Source of the DNA: Alteromonadaceae bacterium
GTDB taxonomy: Bacteria > Pseudomonadota > Gammaproteobacteria > Enterobacterales > Alteromonadaceae
DNA length: 37,230 nucleotides
Direction of reading: 5' to 3'
Assembly: GCA_027013165.1 (NCBI GenBank)
Contig: JALUXV010000493.1
Span: 1-37,230 of the forward strand
Position numbers and translations under genes: made by a program. Shown piece after piece: positions 7,889-15,444 of the stretch. Under the pieces are notes generated by a model. That model did not search any database. It was not told where the DNA came from and was given only the letters and a program-made list of their open reading frames with translations. Numbering within the stretch: position 1 is the first letter of the stretch; each line of letters starts with the position of its first letter.

Positions 7889-8521
7889 ATGCCTTATTTA
7901 AATGAATTCCTAACTATTGCATTCGTTCACCTAATTGCTGTTGCTAGCCCTGGCCCAGATTTTGCCATCGTAGTGCGAAACAGTGTGGCATATGGGCGTC
8001 GAATAGCCATGTTCACTAGCGTGGGAATAGGGTTGGGGATACTGGTTCATGTAGCGTATTCCTTGGTAGGACTAAGCGTAATTATTGCCACAACGCCATG
8101 GCTATACGATACCATTAGCTATTGTGCTGCGGCCTATTTGGTCTATCTTGCTATCGGTGCTTTGCGCAGCAAACCTCAACCAAAAACTCAATCAACTGAA
8201 AATGAGGAAGCAGGGAAGTTTGACACTATTACCGCGAAGAAAGCCTTGTGGATAGGGTTCTTAACCAACGGAATAAACCCTAAAGCCACCTTGTTCTTTC
8301 TTTCGTTATTTACGGTACTTATTGATATAAACACGCCAATAGGTGTTAAAGCGGTTTATGGTGTTTACCTTGCGTTTGCGACGGGTGTTTGGTTTTGTTT
8401 TTTGTCGTTTTTACTGAGTACTCACAAGGTCGCAAGCTTTATCGGCGAGAAAGGCTATTGGTTGGATAGAGCCATGGGGTTATTACTTATAGGCTTAGCG
8501 GCTAAATTAGTACTGGGGTAA
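7889..8521 (+). CDS. LysE/RhtB family amino-acid exporter
   Basis: A protein of about 210 residues with five to six hydrophobic segments. The family signature near the N-terminus reads HLIAVASPGPDFAIVVRNS, and GFLTNGINPKATLFFLSLF lies near residue 130; both are typical of LysE/RhtB transporters that export amino acids such as homoserine, threonine or lysine. I chose the ATG at 7889, which gives the usual MPYLNEFLTIA start. A TTG at 7883 overlapping the cobB stop would add two residues. There is no clear ribosome site, so translation is probably coupled to cobB. Substrate unknown. Confidence 0.9.
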   Translation: MPYLNEFLTIAFVHLIAVASPGPDFAIVVRNSVAYGRRIAMFTSVGIGLGILVHVAYSLVGLSVIIATTPWLYDTISYCAAAYLVYLAIGALRSKPQPKTQSTENEEAGKFDTITAKKALWIGFLTNGINPKATLFFLSLFTVLIDINTPIGVKAVYGVYLAFATGVWFCFLSFLLSTHKVASFIGEKGYWLDRAMGLLLIGLAAKLVLG

Positions 8522-8553
8522 CCAAAGCTTACAGTTTTCTCAATGCCTTAAGT

Positions 8554-8582
8554 TTGGGGCCGCTTAACAAGTCATGTATAAT
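8554..8582 (+). promoter_or_regulatory. Predicted sigma-70 promoter for the 8642-10774 gene set
   Basis: TTGGGG (8554-8559) and a consensus TATAAT (8577-8582) are 17 bases apart, just after the LysE-type gene. This would start transcription near 8589 and serve the membrane protein, glucosaminidase and exported protein that follow. Confidence 0.55.
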
Positions 8583-8641
8583 CTTGACCGACCAGATAGT
8601 TGTTGTACGAGGAAATGGTGGCAGGACCTTCACAAAACCCT

Positions 8642-9355
8642 ATGAGTGATAACAATAAACAACCCAATACCAATCAGGCTCTTGGTGTAAAGTCGGTGCT
8701 TCAACAAGCCAATAGATTAGTGAAAAAAGACTTTTTTAATTGGTTGCAGGCCACGGTGATACTTGCCCTTGTTTTTATAGTGTTTGGAGCGGTAGCGTCT
8801 CAGTATATCACTTTTCACGAAGACAATACCTTTACCATTGAACACCAGTCAATCATTGAAATCGTGGGTGTAGTGGTACTGTCGCCCTTGTTTACGGGGC
8901 TCTATGTTATGGGTGTTCGCGCTGCTCGTGGCGATAAAATCAGCGTTTTTGATGTTTTTAAATTCTTCCCTTTAGTTTTTTTAGTGGCATTAACCCAGCT
9001 TCTTATCAGCATTTTGGTACAAATAGGTGCGATAGTTATCATACCCGGCGTATACTTGTGGATGGCAAGTGTGTTTGCTTTAACACTAGTGGCTGAAAAA
9101 CGATTGTCGCCTGTGCAAGCTATTATTGCTTCATGCAAAGGTTTTAATAAAAACTGGCTTCCTTTGTTGGCGCTTTATGGTGTGATGTTTTTATTATTCA
9201 TTACGGTACCGCTGAGTTATGGTTTAACGATATTGTGGGTAATGCCATTATATTTTTGTGTAATGGGTATTGCTTACTCATATATATTTGATGATGCTGT
9301 GCTTATTTCAAGCACGCCTGCAAAGCTTAGCAACGAGTCTCATTTTGATGCTTAA
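8642..9355 (+). CDS. Multi-pass inner-membrane protein of unknown function
   Basis: A protein of about 237 residues with a polar N-terminus (MSDNNKQPNT...) and six or so hydrophobic segments in pairs (about 45-65, 85-105, 125-175, 190-235). It resembles the uncharacterised DUF-type membrane proteins that have a pairwise helix layout. No catalytic motif is seen. The frame is open upstream to a TTG at 8600, with in-frame ATG at 8615 and GTG at 8618. I prefer the ATG at 8642 because the added residues look non-conserved and the promoter ends near 8589, but no start has an ideal ribosome site. Its last codons overlap the start of the glucosaminidase gene, so the two are translationally coupled. 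Confidence 0.72.
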   Translation: MSDNNKQPNTNQALGVKSVLQQANRLVKKDFFNWLQATVILALVFIVFGAVASQYITFHEDNTFTIEHQSIIEIVGVVVLSPLFTGLYVMGVRAARGDKISVFDVFKFFPLVFLVALTQLLISILVQIGAIVIIPGVYLWMASVFALTLVAEKRLSPVQAIIASCKGFNKNWLPLLALYGVMFLLFITVPLSYGLTILWVMPLYFCVMGIAYSYIFDDAVLISSTPAKLSNESHFDA

Positions 9356-10139
9356 ACGGGAAACCCTTCGTATTGTTCTGATAACATTCGCTGTGCTGGC
9401 GGTGATCGTGATTAATGCGTTGATTATATCTAGGCCAACTCCCGATATTATTGATGCACCAATAGCGACTCGTTCGGCAGCAAAAGTTCCTGATTTCAGT
9501 GCGTATACCAATGTAGACGAGAAAAAAGCGGCATTTTTCGATTACTTAAGACCAGAGGTAATTAAGCAAAATAATTATCTACTCACTCTAAGACACTACG
9601 TTCAGACCCTTTATCGACAAGTACTAAATAAACAGCCCCTTAACGCTAACGACCGAGAAAGGTTACAGTGGTTAACGCAAGAATACCGGGTAGATGACAG
9701 TCAAACGATTACGTTGCAGTTGTTGTCCTTGCTTAAAAAGATTGACGTGGTGCCTATCGATCTTGTGCTCGTTCAAGCTGCAAACGAATCCGCATGGGGC
9801 ACGAGTCGATTTGCCAAGCAAGGTTTTAATTTTTATGGACTTTGGTGTTTCAGTGAAGGTTGTGGTTTTGTTCCCTCCCGACGCCAACCGGGTTTAACAC
9901 ATGAAGTGGCTAAATTCGACAACGTTTCTAAAGCAACCTATACCTACATGCGCAATTTAAATAGGCATGAGGCCTACAGCGAGTTGAGAGAGATCCGCAG
10001 TAGGTTACGGGCAAACCAAATACCTATAAACGGCGTAGCGCTTGCTGAGGGACTAATGAACTATTCAGAGCGTGGCGCAGCGTATGTAGAAGAGCTTCAA
10101 AATATGATTCGGTATAACGAGGAGTACTTATCAGAATGA
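9348..10139 (+). CDS. Bax-like peptidoglycan glucosaminidase, membrane-anchored
   Basis: A protein of about 263 residues from the ATG at 9348 (MLKRETLRIV), overlapping the previous gene by 8 bases. The frame is open further upstream, but the upstream part is a shadow of the preceding gene. Residues about 6-27 form one membrane helix; the rest is periplasmic. The glucosaminidase (lysozyme-like, FlgJ/Bax) domain shows QAANESAWGTSRFA with the catalytic Glu at about 147, then NFYGLWCF and NLNRHEAYSELR. Such enzymes cut the glycan strands of peptidoglycan. The closest known relative is E. coli Bax, whose physiological role is poorly defined. The stop overlaps the next start as ATGA. Confidence 0.88.
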   Translation: MLKRETLRIVLITFAVLAVIVINALIISRPTPDIIDAPIATRSAAKVPDFSAYTNVDEKKAAFFDYLRPEVIKQNNYLLTLRHYVQTLYRQVLNKQPLNANDRERLQWLTQEYRVDDSQTITLQLLSLLKKIDVVPIDLVLVQAANESAWGTSRFAKQGFNFYGLWCFSEGCGFVPSRRQPGLTHEVAKFDNVSKATYTYMRNLNRHEAYSELREIRSRLRANQIPINGVALAEGLMNYSERGAAYVEELQNMIRYNEEYLSE

Positions 10140-10774
10140 TAAGAAATGCAATTTTTTTTCTGTTGGTTTCTTTCAGTGCAATGGTGTCAAGTGAAACCAT
10201 AGACGTAGAATATAGTCGTTTTTATAGCCACGTGAATAAACTGAACAGTGAAGATACGCAAGGACTTCAATTTGCGTTTGGGTTTCTGCGCGTTGGAGAG
10301 AGCAGGTTATGTGGCATTAACAAGGCAGAAATAGTCACCGACAAAAAAATCATTCCATTGGAAGTATCCAGTGAGGGACGCTTCACCGTACCGCATGAAA
10401 GAGCCTTAAAGCTGGCTGATGGTATTGTTCGTATTGACTTAGCTGAACGCGCAAACCTTTGTGACATGTCAGTACAATTAGAAACAGTGTCTACCTACGT
10501 TAAAACCAGCTATTCCGCTGATGATCTCAAACTTATCTATGCGCAGTACGAAGCATTCTTTAATGAAATGGGTGGCTTCTTGTCGTTTATGATGCCATCA
10601 GTAGAAGGCTTGATGTTTCAGTTTGAAGATCAGAACTTAGATTTTCATTCTGACGCGCACCCACCAATAATGAAAGGAATAATGCGATTAGACGAATCGT
10701 GGATCAACGAGAACAACACATTGAATTTGCCCGTTGAACCACTTCGTATTACCGCTATAGCATCAGGTAAGTAG
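10136..10774 (+). CDS. Small exported protein, DUF2987-like
   Basis: A 212-residue protein with a cleavable-looking signal peptide (residues 1-19, ending VSSE). The mature part begins IDVEYSRFYSHVNKLN and contains a region with two cysteines (C59 and C108 by my count) that could pair. It resembles DUF2987 proteins of Shewanella and Alteromonas, which have no assigned function. It overlaps the glucosaminidase gene by 4 bases (ATGA), so the two are made together and both act outside the inner membrane. A cell-wall-related accessory role is inference. Its 3' end overlaps the converging phospholipase gene by 12 bases. Confidence 0.75.
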   Translation: MIRNAIFFLLVSFSAMVSSETIDVEYSRFYSHVNKLNSEDTQGLQFAFGFLRVGESRLCGINKAEIVTDKKIIPLEVSSEGRFTVPHERALKLADGIVRIDLAERANLCDMSVQLETVSTYVKTSYSADDLKLIYAQYEAFFNEMGGFLSFMMPSVEGLMFQFEDQNLDFHSDAHPPIMKGIMRLDESWINENNTLNLPVEPLRITAIASGK

Positions 10775-11767
10775 CTGAAACCTTATTTGTTCGGCGAGGC
10801 GCTCTACCGTAGCTTCGCCTTTCAAGCAAAGTTCACCGGCGCGGTGAAACTCCATGATACCCACGTCTGTCAGTTGGGGCTCAATGAGAATATCAGGCGG
10901 CTCACCGGCTAACCGAGAGCGGGTAACTCTGGCCTGAAGTATTTCCAACGCACTGCTCATTACATTCATGATACCAGGAGCAGCACCAAGGGGAGGCACA
11001 TCCTTAGCTTCTTGCTCAATTATTTGAAGCTCGTGACTTTCACCGACAGCATCGTCGTCAGTCATTAGGCCTGTAGGCACTTCATCAGGCGTTTGGTCTG
11101 TCGATTTTTCATTGTCAGAGCTAAACCATTGCTTAAGTGCATTATGGCTTTTAGTCAGAAAATCTTCGGTTTTACGCTGGTTCTCTTCGTGATCTCGACG
11201 TAACTTTTCCAATCGTATATGTCTGAAATCGGCATTAAGATTAACCGCAATAACGTAATCTGCACCTAACTGACGACATAGGTTTACCGGTACAGGATTA
11301 ACTACAGCACCATCGACAAGCCAACGGCCTTCGTGTGCTACCGGTGCAAATAAAGCGGGTATAGCACAAGAGGCTTGGACCGAGGGTCCAACATTACCCT
11401 TATTAAATATCACCTCGCGCCCAGTGTGAATATCGGTGGCCACGCAGGCAAAAGGCTTTTGCATTTCTTCGAATGTGGGGAGACTAAAATCACTGGCAAG
11501 CTTATCAAATACTTTCTGGCCGCTGACGATACCGCCTCTTCGTAATCCAACGCCTAGCAGACCAAGTACTTGCCATTCAGTAAGGCCTACCGCCCAATCG
11601 TGTAACTCGTCGAGTTTGCCACTGGCGTACGCAGCGCCCACATAAGCACCGATGGAGCAGCCTGCAACCACATCTATTTGAATGCCTAAACGTTCTAATG
11701 CACGTATTACACCAATGTGGGTCCATCCACGTGCAGCTCCGGCACCTAATGCAAGTCCTATCTTCAT
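10763..11767 (-). CDS. Patatin-like phospholipase family protein (RssA-type)
   Basis: A 334-residue cytosolic serine hydrolase. The oxyanion-hole glycine stretch GAGAARGW (residues 8-15), the nucleophile in GCSIG (S38) and the catalytic aspartate in DGA (D152, followed by VVNPVPV) are all present, so the Ser-Asp dyad is intact. Relatives include E. coli RssA and the NTE esterases, which hydrolyse (lyso)phospholipids. Residues about 200-255 form a charged, probably disordered insertion with many Asp and Glu. It begins 4 bases after ttcA stops and is probably translated from the same message. Confidence 0.92.
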   Translation of the reverse strand: MKIGLALGAGAARGWTHIGVIRALERLGIQIDVVAGCSIGAYVGAAYASGKLDELHDWAVGLTEWQVLGLLGVGLRRGGIVSGQKVFDKLASDFSLPTFEEMQKPFACVATDIHTGREVIFNKGNVGPSVQASCAIPALFAPVAHEGRWLVDGAVVNPVPVNLCRQLGADYVIAVNLNADFRHIRLEKLRRDHEENQRKTEDFLTKSHNALKQWFSSDNEKSTDQTPDEVPTGLMTDDDAVGESHELQIIEQEAKDVPPLGAAPGIMNVMSSALEILQARVTRSRLAGEPPDILIEPQLTDVGIMEFHRAGELCLKGEATVERLAEQIRFQLLT

Positions 11768-11771
11768 TTAG

Positions 11772-12710
11772 CTATTCCGTTACGTTAACAATCTGGATCC
11801 CTTCAGTTTTTGTTGAGGGGCTAATATGAGTAAACGATGGTTGATCAAACGCCGTATCACCGTCTTTGACTGGTGCGTCTGATGTGGCTATACCTTTAAA
11901 ATCGTATAGATTTTTGTCGATTAAATGTGACGGGGCAACGTTCTGGAGTGCACTAAACATAGACTCTATTCTTCCAGGAAAACGTCGATTCCAGTCTTGA
12001 AGCATAGCTTTTACATTTTGTCGTTGTAAGTTTTCTTGCGATCCACAAAGGTTGCAAGGAATGATAGGGAAGGCCTTTGCTTCAGAGTATTTCTTAATGT
12101 CTTTTTCGGTACAGTACGCTAATGGACGAATAACAATATGTTCACCATTATCGCTGACCAATTTGGGCGGCATAGACTTGAGCTTGCCACCATGAAACAT
12201 GTTTAAGAAGAAAGTTTCGAGCATGTCGTCTCTGTGATGCCCTAATGCTATTTTAGTTGCACCTAGCTCTTTTGCTGTTCTATATAAAATGCCTCTACGT
12301 AGCCTTGAACACAAGGAACAGGTGGTTTTACCTTCAGGGATCTTTTCTTTAACGATGGAGTAAGTGTCTTCTTGAACAATCAGGTATTCGACCCCAAGGG
12401 AGTCTAAATATTTTGGAAGCACTTCTTCTGGAAAGCCGGGTTGCTTTTGGTCTAGGTTAACCGCAACTATATCGAAATGAATGGGCGCAACCCGTTTCAT
12501 AAACATGAGTATATCGAGTAGGGTATAACTGTCCTTCCCGCCAGAAAGGCAAACCATTACCTTATCGTTATTTTCTATCATGCCGAAATCGTCGATAGCT
12601 TTACCAACATTTCTACGCAAACGTTTTTCTAACTTATTAAGGTTATATTTTTGCTTACTCTCTGGCGTTTTAATAACATCGTCGGTGACACCAGTCAGGC
12701 TTATACTCAT
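11772..12710 (-). CDS. ttcA: tRNA 2-thiocytidine(32) synthetase
   Basis: A 312-residue protein with all TtcA hallmarks: the PP-loop SGGKDS at residues 56-61 that adenylates cytidine-32, the CxxC pair C131/C134 ([10 protein letters not shown]), and the third iron-sulfur ligand C222 in CNLCGSQ. TtcA carries a 4Fe-4S cluster and inserts sulfur into C32 of certain tRNAs. Length is normal. Next to uspE and fnr, as in many gammaproteobacteria. A TATAAT on the minus strand at 12749-12744 lies about 34 bases before the start and may be its -10, with no clear -35. Confidence 0.96.
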   Translation of the reverse strand: MSISLTGVTDDVIKTPESKQKYNLNKLEKRLRRNVGKAIDDFGMIENNDKVMVCLSGGKDSYTLLDILMFMKRVAPIHFDIVAVNLDQKQPGFPEEVLPKYLDSLGVEYLIVQEDTYSIVKEKIPEGKTTCSLCSRLRRGILYRTAKELGATKIALGHHRDDMLETFFLNMFHGGKLKSMPPKLVSDNGEHIVIRPLAYCTEKDIKKYSEAKAFPIIPCNLCGSQENLQRQNVKAMLQDWNRRFPGRIESMFSALQNVAPSHLIDKNLYDFKGIATSDAPVKDGDTAFDQPSFTHISPSTKTEGIQIVNVTE

Positions 12711-12743
12711 AGTTTTGCAGTAACATCAATTTCTAAAAACTGC

Positions 12744-12749
12744 ATTATA
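12744..12749 (-). promoter_or_regulatory. Candidate -10 (TATAAT) for ttcA
   Basis: A consensus TATAAT on the minus strand, 34 bases before the ttcA ATG and just downstream of the uspE stop. No -35 hexamer of quality is seen at the usual distance, so this is a weak call. Confidence 0.35.
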
Positions 12750-12769
12750 CCCAAGCAAGTGTGAATGAG

Positions 12770-13690
12770 CTACGATAACGGTGAAACAAAGCCGTCGGGT
12801 TTTATCGCAAGAACATCACAGGCGAGCTCGTCTATGACGTGCTCGGCGGTATTACCTATAAGAGCAGCTGACAATCCCACACGACCCACAGTACCGATCA
12901 CTACGAGTTCGGCGTCAGTCTCTTTGGCGATATAAGGGATCACTTTTTCAGGTAAACCTTCTTTCACGTAGCAGTGGTCGCCCTCTACATTGAATTTTTC
13001 GGCATGCATTGCCATCTGTTTTAAGTGATGGTTTTTCACTGCGTCATTATAGGTACTTGCGTCAAACTCTGGGACTTCAATGGCAATGTTCAGTGGCGTG
13101 GAAGGATAGCAATTTACCAAATTAACGTGTCCGCTCAAAAGGTTGGCATAGTCATTCGCAATAAGGGTGATTTTATCATTGAGACTGGCGTGTACTTCGT
13201 CCTCAGTACCAACATTCACCGCTGCGATAATTTGCCCGTCGGGAGGCCAGCCGTGATCCTTAACCAACAATACTGGAGAAGGGCATTTTCGAAGAAGGTG
13301 CCAATCTGTTGGAGTAAAAATTACCGAAGCAAGGTCATCGTGACGACGGGTAGCCTTGATAACTATGTCGGCACTAGAATTAATCGCATGATGAATAATG
13401 GCCTCGTAGGCGCGATTGTTCCATTCAACCACCGTATCCAATTCTGCGTATCCTAATTCGGCGAGATGCGTAGCTAACCACTTTGCGTGTTCATTAGTTA
13501 CTGCGTCGCGCATGGCTTCGCGCTCGTCCGGACTAAGCATAGTGGTCATATCGTAGGATAAGTCGTATACCACAAGCATTGCTGTAATGCGCGCGCCAGT
13601 TTTATTGGCTAACTCTATGGCCCGCGCAAGGGAGGGTTGATTGTCGCGGTCTGCGTCAACCACGGCTAAAATATGCTTATATTCGATCAT
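12770..13690 (-). CDS. uspE: Universal stress protein UspE (tandem Usp domains)
   Basis: About 306 residues comprising two Usp domains (roughly 1-150 and 165-306), as in E. coli UspE. The N-terminal IEYKHILAVVDADRDNQPSL and the C-terminal ELVVIGTVGRVGLSAALIGNTAEHV (an ATP-binding-type G-2x-G-9x-G(S/T)-like loop) are recognisable. Tandem UspE proteins affect stress survival, motility and aggregation. I chose the ATG at 13690, which has AGGTGG six bases or so upstream, over the in-frame GTGs starting at 13699. It lies downstream of fnr in the same direction with about 100 bases between, the standard order in this group. Confidence 0.94.
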   Translation of the reverse strand: MIEYKHILAVVDADRDNQPSLARAIELANKTGARITAMLVVYDLSYDMTTMLSPDEREAMRDAVTNEHAKWLATHLAELGYAELDTVVEWNNRAYEAIIHHAINSSADIVIKATRRHDDLASVIFTPTDWHLLRKCPSPVLLVKDHGWPPDGQIIAAVNVGTEDEVHASLNDKITLIANDYANLLSGHVNLVNCYPSTPLNIAIEVPEFDASTYNDAVKNHHLKQMAMHAEKFNVEGDHCYVKEGLPEKVIPYIAKETDAELVVIGTVGRVGLSAALIGNTAEHVIDELACDVLAIKPDGFVSPLS

Positions 13691-13789
13691 TACCACCACC
13701 TAGCATTCGTTCAATAACACTCAAGCAACTCTTATAAGTGTAATACGTGATCGAAATTTTGTGGTGGAATTTGCTAAAAATTTGCTGGC

Positions 13790-14530
13790 TTATCCGTCAC
13801 ATACAATACTGTGACGGCCTACATTACTGAGTTTGTCTCGCATTAAATCGAAATCGGTAATAGTGATTAGCTTGCCTTCTACGCGAATAATGCCTTCTTT
13901 TTGAAAGCGACTAAGTAGGCGGCTGATGGTCTCAATTGTTAAACCCAAATAGTTACCAATTTCATTGCGAGTCATGGTTAGGTGAAATTCTTTATTTGAA
14001 AAGCCTCTTGCCTCAAATCGTTCAGAAAGGTTAGCAATAAAGTACATTAGACGTTCTTCGGCAGTGCGCTTATTAAGTAGCATCATCATGTCGTGGTCTT
14101 GCTTAATCTCAGCGCTCATAAAGCTCATTATCTGGTGACGGAGCTTAGGAAACTGCATTGCCACTTCATCTAGTGTTTCGTAGGGAAGCTCACAAACCAT
14201 TGCTGTTTCTAATGCTTGAGTGTAACTGTGGTGTCTGTTCTCTCGCAAGGCATCGAAGCCTACAATATCCCCTGGAAAGTGAAAACCGGTGATTTGCTCT
14301 TCTCCGTCAGCGTTAGTGACGAAAGATTTAAACGAACCAGTTCGCACGGCATACAGTGAGGAGAACGGATCGCCGCTTTGAATAAGGGCATCACCTTTGT
14401 GAAGTGGCTTTTTTCTTTCAATAATATCGTCTAAAGACTCGATTTCCGTTTTATCGAGGGCAACAGGCAAACACAAATGACTGAAACTGCAATTTTGACA
14501 ATGAATAGAAAACTGGCTTCCTTTGCTCAT
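13790..14530 (-). CDS. fnr: FNR/EtrA-type oxygen-sensing transcriptional regulator
   Basis: About 246 residues of the CRP-FNR family with the complete oxygen-sensing set: C11, C14 and C20 at the front ([13 protein letters not shown]) and C113 in the effector domain (MVCELPYE), which hold a 4Fe-4S cluster destroyed by oxygen. The helix-turn-helix ends in [11 protein letters not shown], with the E-xx-SR residues that read TTGAT half-sites. It is therefore an active FNR with FNR-type DNA specificity. The ATG at 14530 is preferred to the GTG at 14539. It sits at the end of the cbb3 maturation genes, and matching FNR boxes occur in this window at 21785-21798 and 25635-25648. Confidence 0.96.
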   Translation of the reverse strand: MSKGSQFSIHCQNCSFSHLCLPVALDKTEIESLDDIIERKKPLHKGDALIQSGDPFSSLYAVRTGSFKSFVTNADGEEQITGFHFPGDIVGFDALRENRHHSYTQALETAMVCELPYETLDEVAMQFPKLRHQIMSFMSAEIKQDHDMMMLLNKRTAEERLMYFIANLSERFEARGFSNKEFHLTMTRNEIGNYLGLTIETISRLLSRFQKEGIIRVEGKLITITDFDLMRDKLSNVGRHSIVCDG

Positions 14531-14572
14531 AATACACACACTTGACGCTTTGAACTCATAAAACGAATACTA

Positions 14573-15241
14573 CTATGAGATAGCATGAAATGCTCGATAA
14601 ATTAAGAAAATCGCATACATTAACAAACTAATGGCTATGGCTTGACGTACAATAGGATGTTTAAACCCTTTGATCAAGTACTGACTTCCAACACTAGCAG
14701 CAACTAGGGTAGGCAGTGTGCCTAACCCGAAAGCTAGCATTATTAAAGCGCCGTCTATAGCATTACCTACCGCTAGTGACCAGGTAAGGGTTGAATACAC
14801 GAGTCCACAGGGGAGCCAACCCCAAATAAACCCATAAGGTATTGCATATGCGGGGTTTTTAAACGGAATAAAGCGCTTTGACACTGGTTGTAAAGTACGA
14901 AAAAGTCGTTGACCTAAGGCTTCTACATGTACCAATCCCCGCCACCAGTTGCCTAAGTAACAAGCAAGAAGCAAAAGCATTATCGCGCTGATAAAAGACA
15001 AAATAGGCCCACCTAAGGGAATGAAATTCGTTGCCATTTGACCAAGCGCACCAGTAATTGCCCCTGCGATTGTGTAGCTAGTAATACGACCAAAGTTGTA
15101 CGCTAAGGTGTAAGGAAGTTTATTTTGATCAGCAGGAGTTACCGCGTTAAGTGCTGCAACAACACCGCCACACATACCAATACAATGAACACCCCCAGCA
15201 ATGCCAACGAGGAATGCCGAAAAAGCATTTAGCTCAGTCAT
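14573..15241 (-). CDS. TauE/SafE-like membrane protein of the cbb3 maturation cluster
   Basis: About 222 residues with six hydrophobic segments. The motif HCIGMCGG near residues 19-26 and GWLPCGLVYS near 145 are typical of the DsbD-like/TauE-SafE group regularly placed after ccoS. The family is named for sulfite export, but in this context a role in metal or thiol handling for the oxidase is more plausible; the Met/Cys/His in the first helix could bind copper. The ATG at 15241 overlaps the ccoS stop by 8 bases. The longer open frame up to 15352 is the shadow of ccoS. About 40 bases separate it from fnr. Confidence 0.88.
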   Translation of the reverse strand: MTELNAFSAFLVGIAGGVHCIGMCGGVVAALNAVTPADQNKLPYTLAYNFGRITSYTIAGAITGALGQMATNFIPLGGPILSFISAIMLLLLACYLGNWWRGLVHVEALGQRLFRTLQPVSKRFIPFKNPAYAIPYGFIWGWLPCGLVYSTLTWSLAVGNAIDGALIMLAFGLGTLPTLVAASVGSQYLIKGFKHPIVRQAIAISLLMYAIFLIYRAFHAIS

Positions 15242-15443
15242 TGGATTCGCTTTGTTGTTGTATTTTTTTACGCTGTTCAGCGAGTGCTTTTTCTTCTGGT
15301 GAAAGGTCGTCGTCAAACAATATGCTATATCCTTGACGATCCAAGTCGTCAAATTGATTAGACTTTACCGCCCAGAAAAATACCAAGACTGCAATTGCAA
15401 CAATAATAATTGCGATGGGGATCAATACATAAATAATACTCAC
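15234..15443 (-). CDS. ccoS: cbb3-type oxidase assembly protein CcoS
   Basis: A 69-residue protein with one membrane helix (about residues 3-25) followed by the conserved WAVKSNQFDDLDRQGYSILFDD. This is the CcoS signature: an aromatic/Asp-rich segment right after the helix. CcoS is needed to insert cofactors (heme and copper) into CcoN. It starts one base after the ccoI stop and overlaps the TauE/SafE-like gene, so all are translationally coupled. Confidence 0.95.
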   Translation of the reverse strand: MSIIYVLIPIAIIIVAIAVLVFFWAVKSNQFDDLDRQGYSILFDDDLSPEEKALAEQRKKIQQQSESND

Positions 15444-15444
15444 T

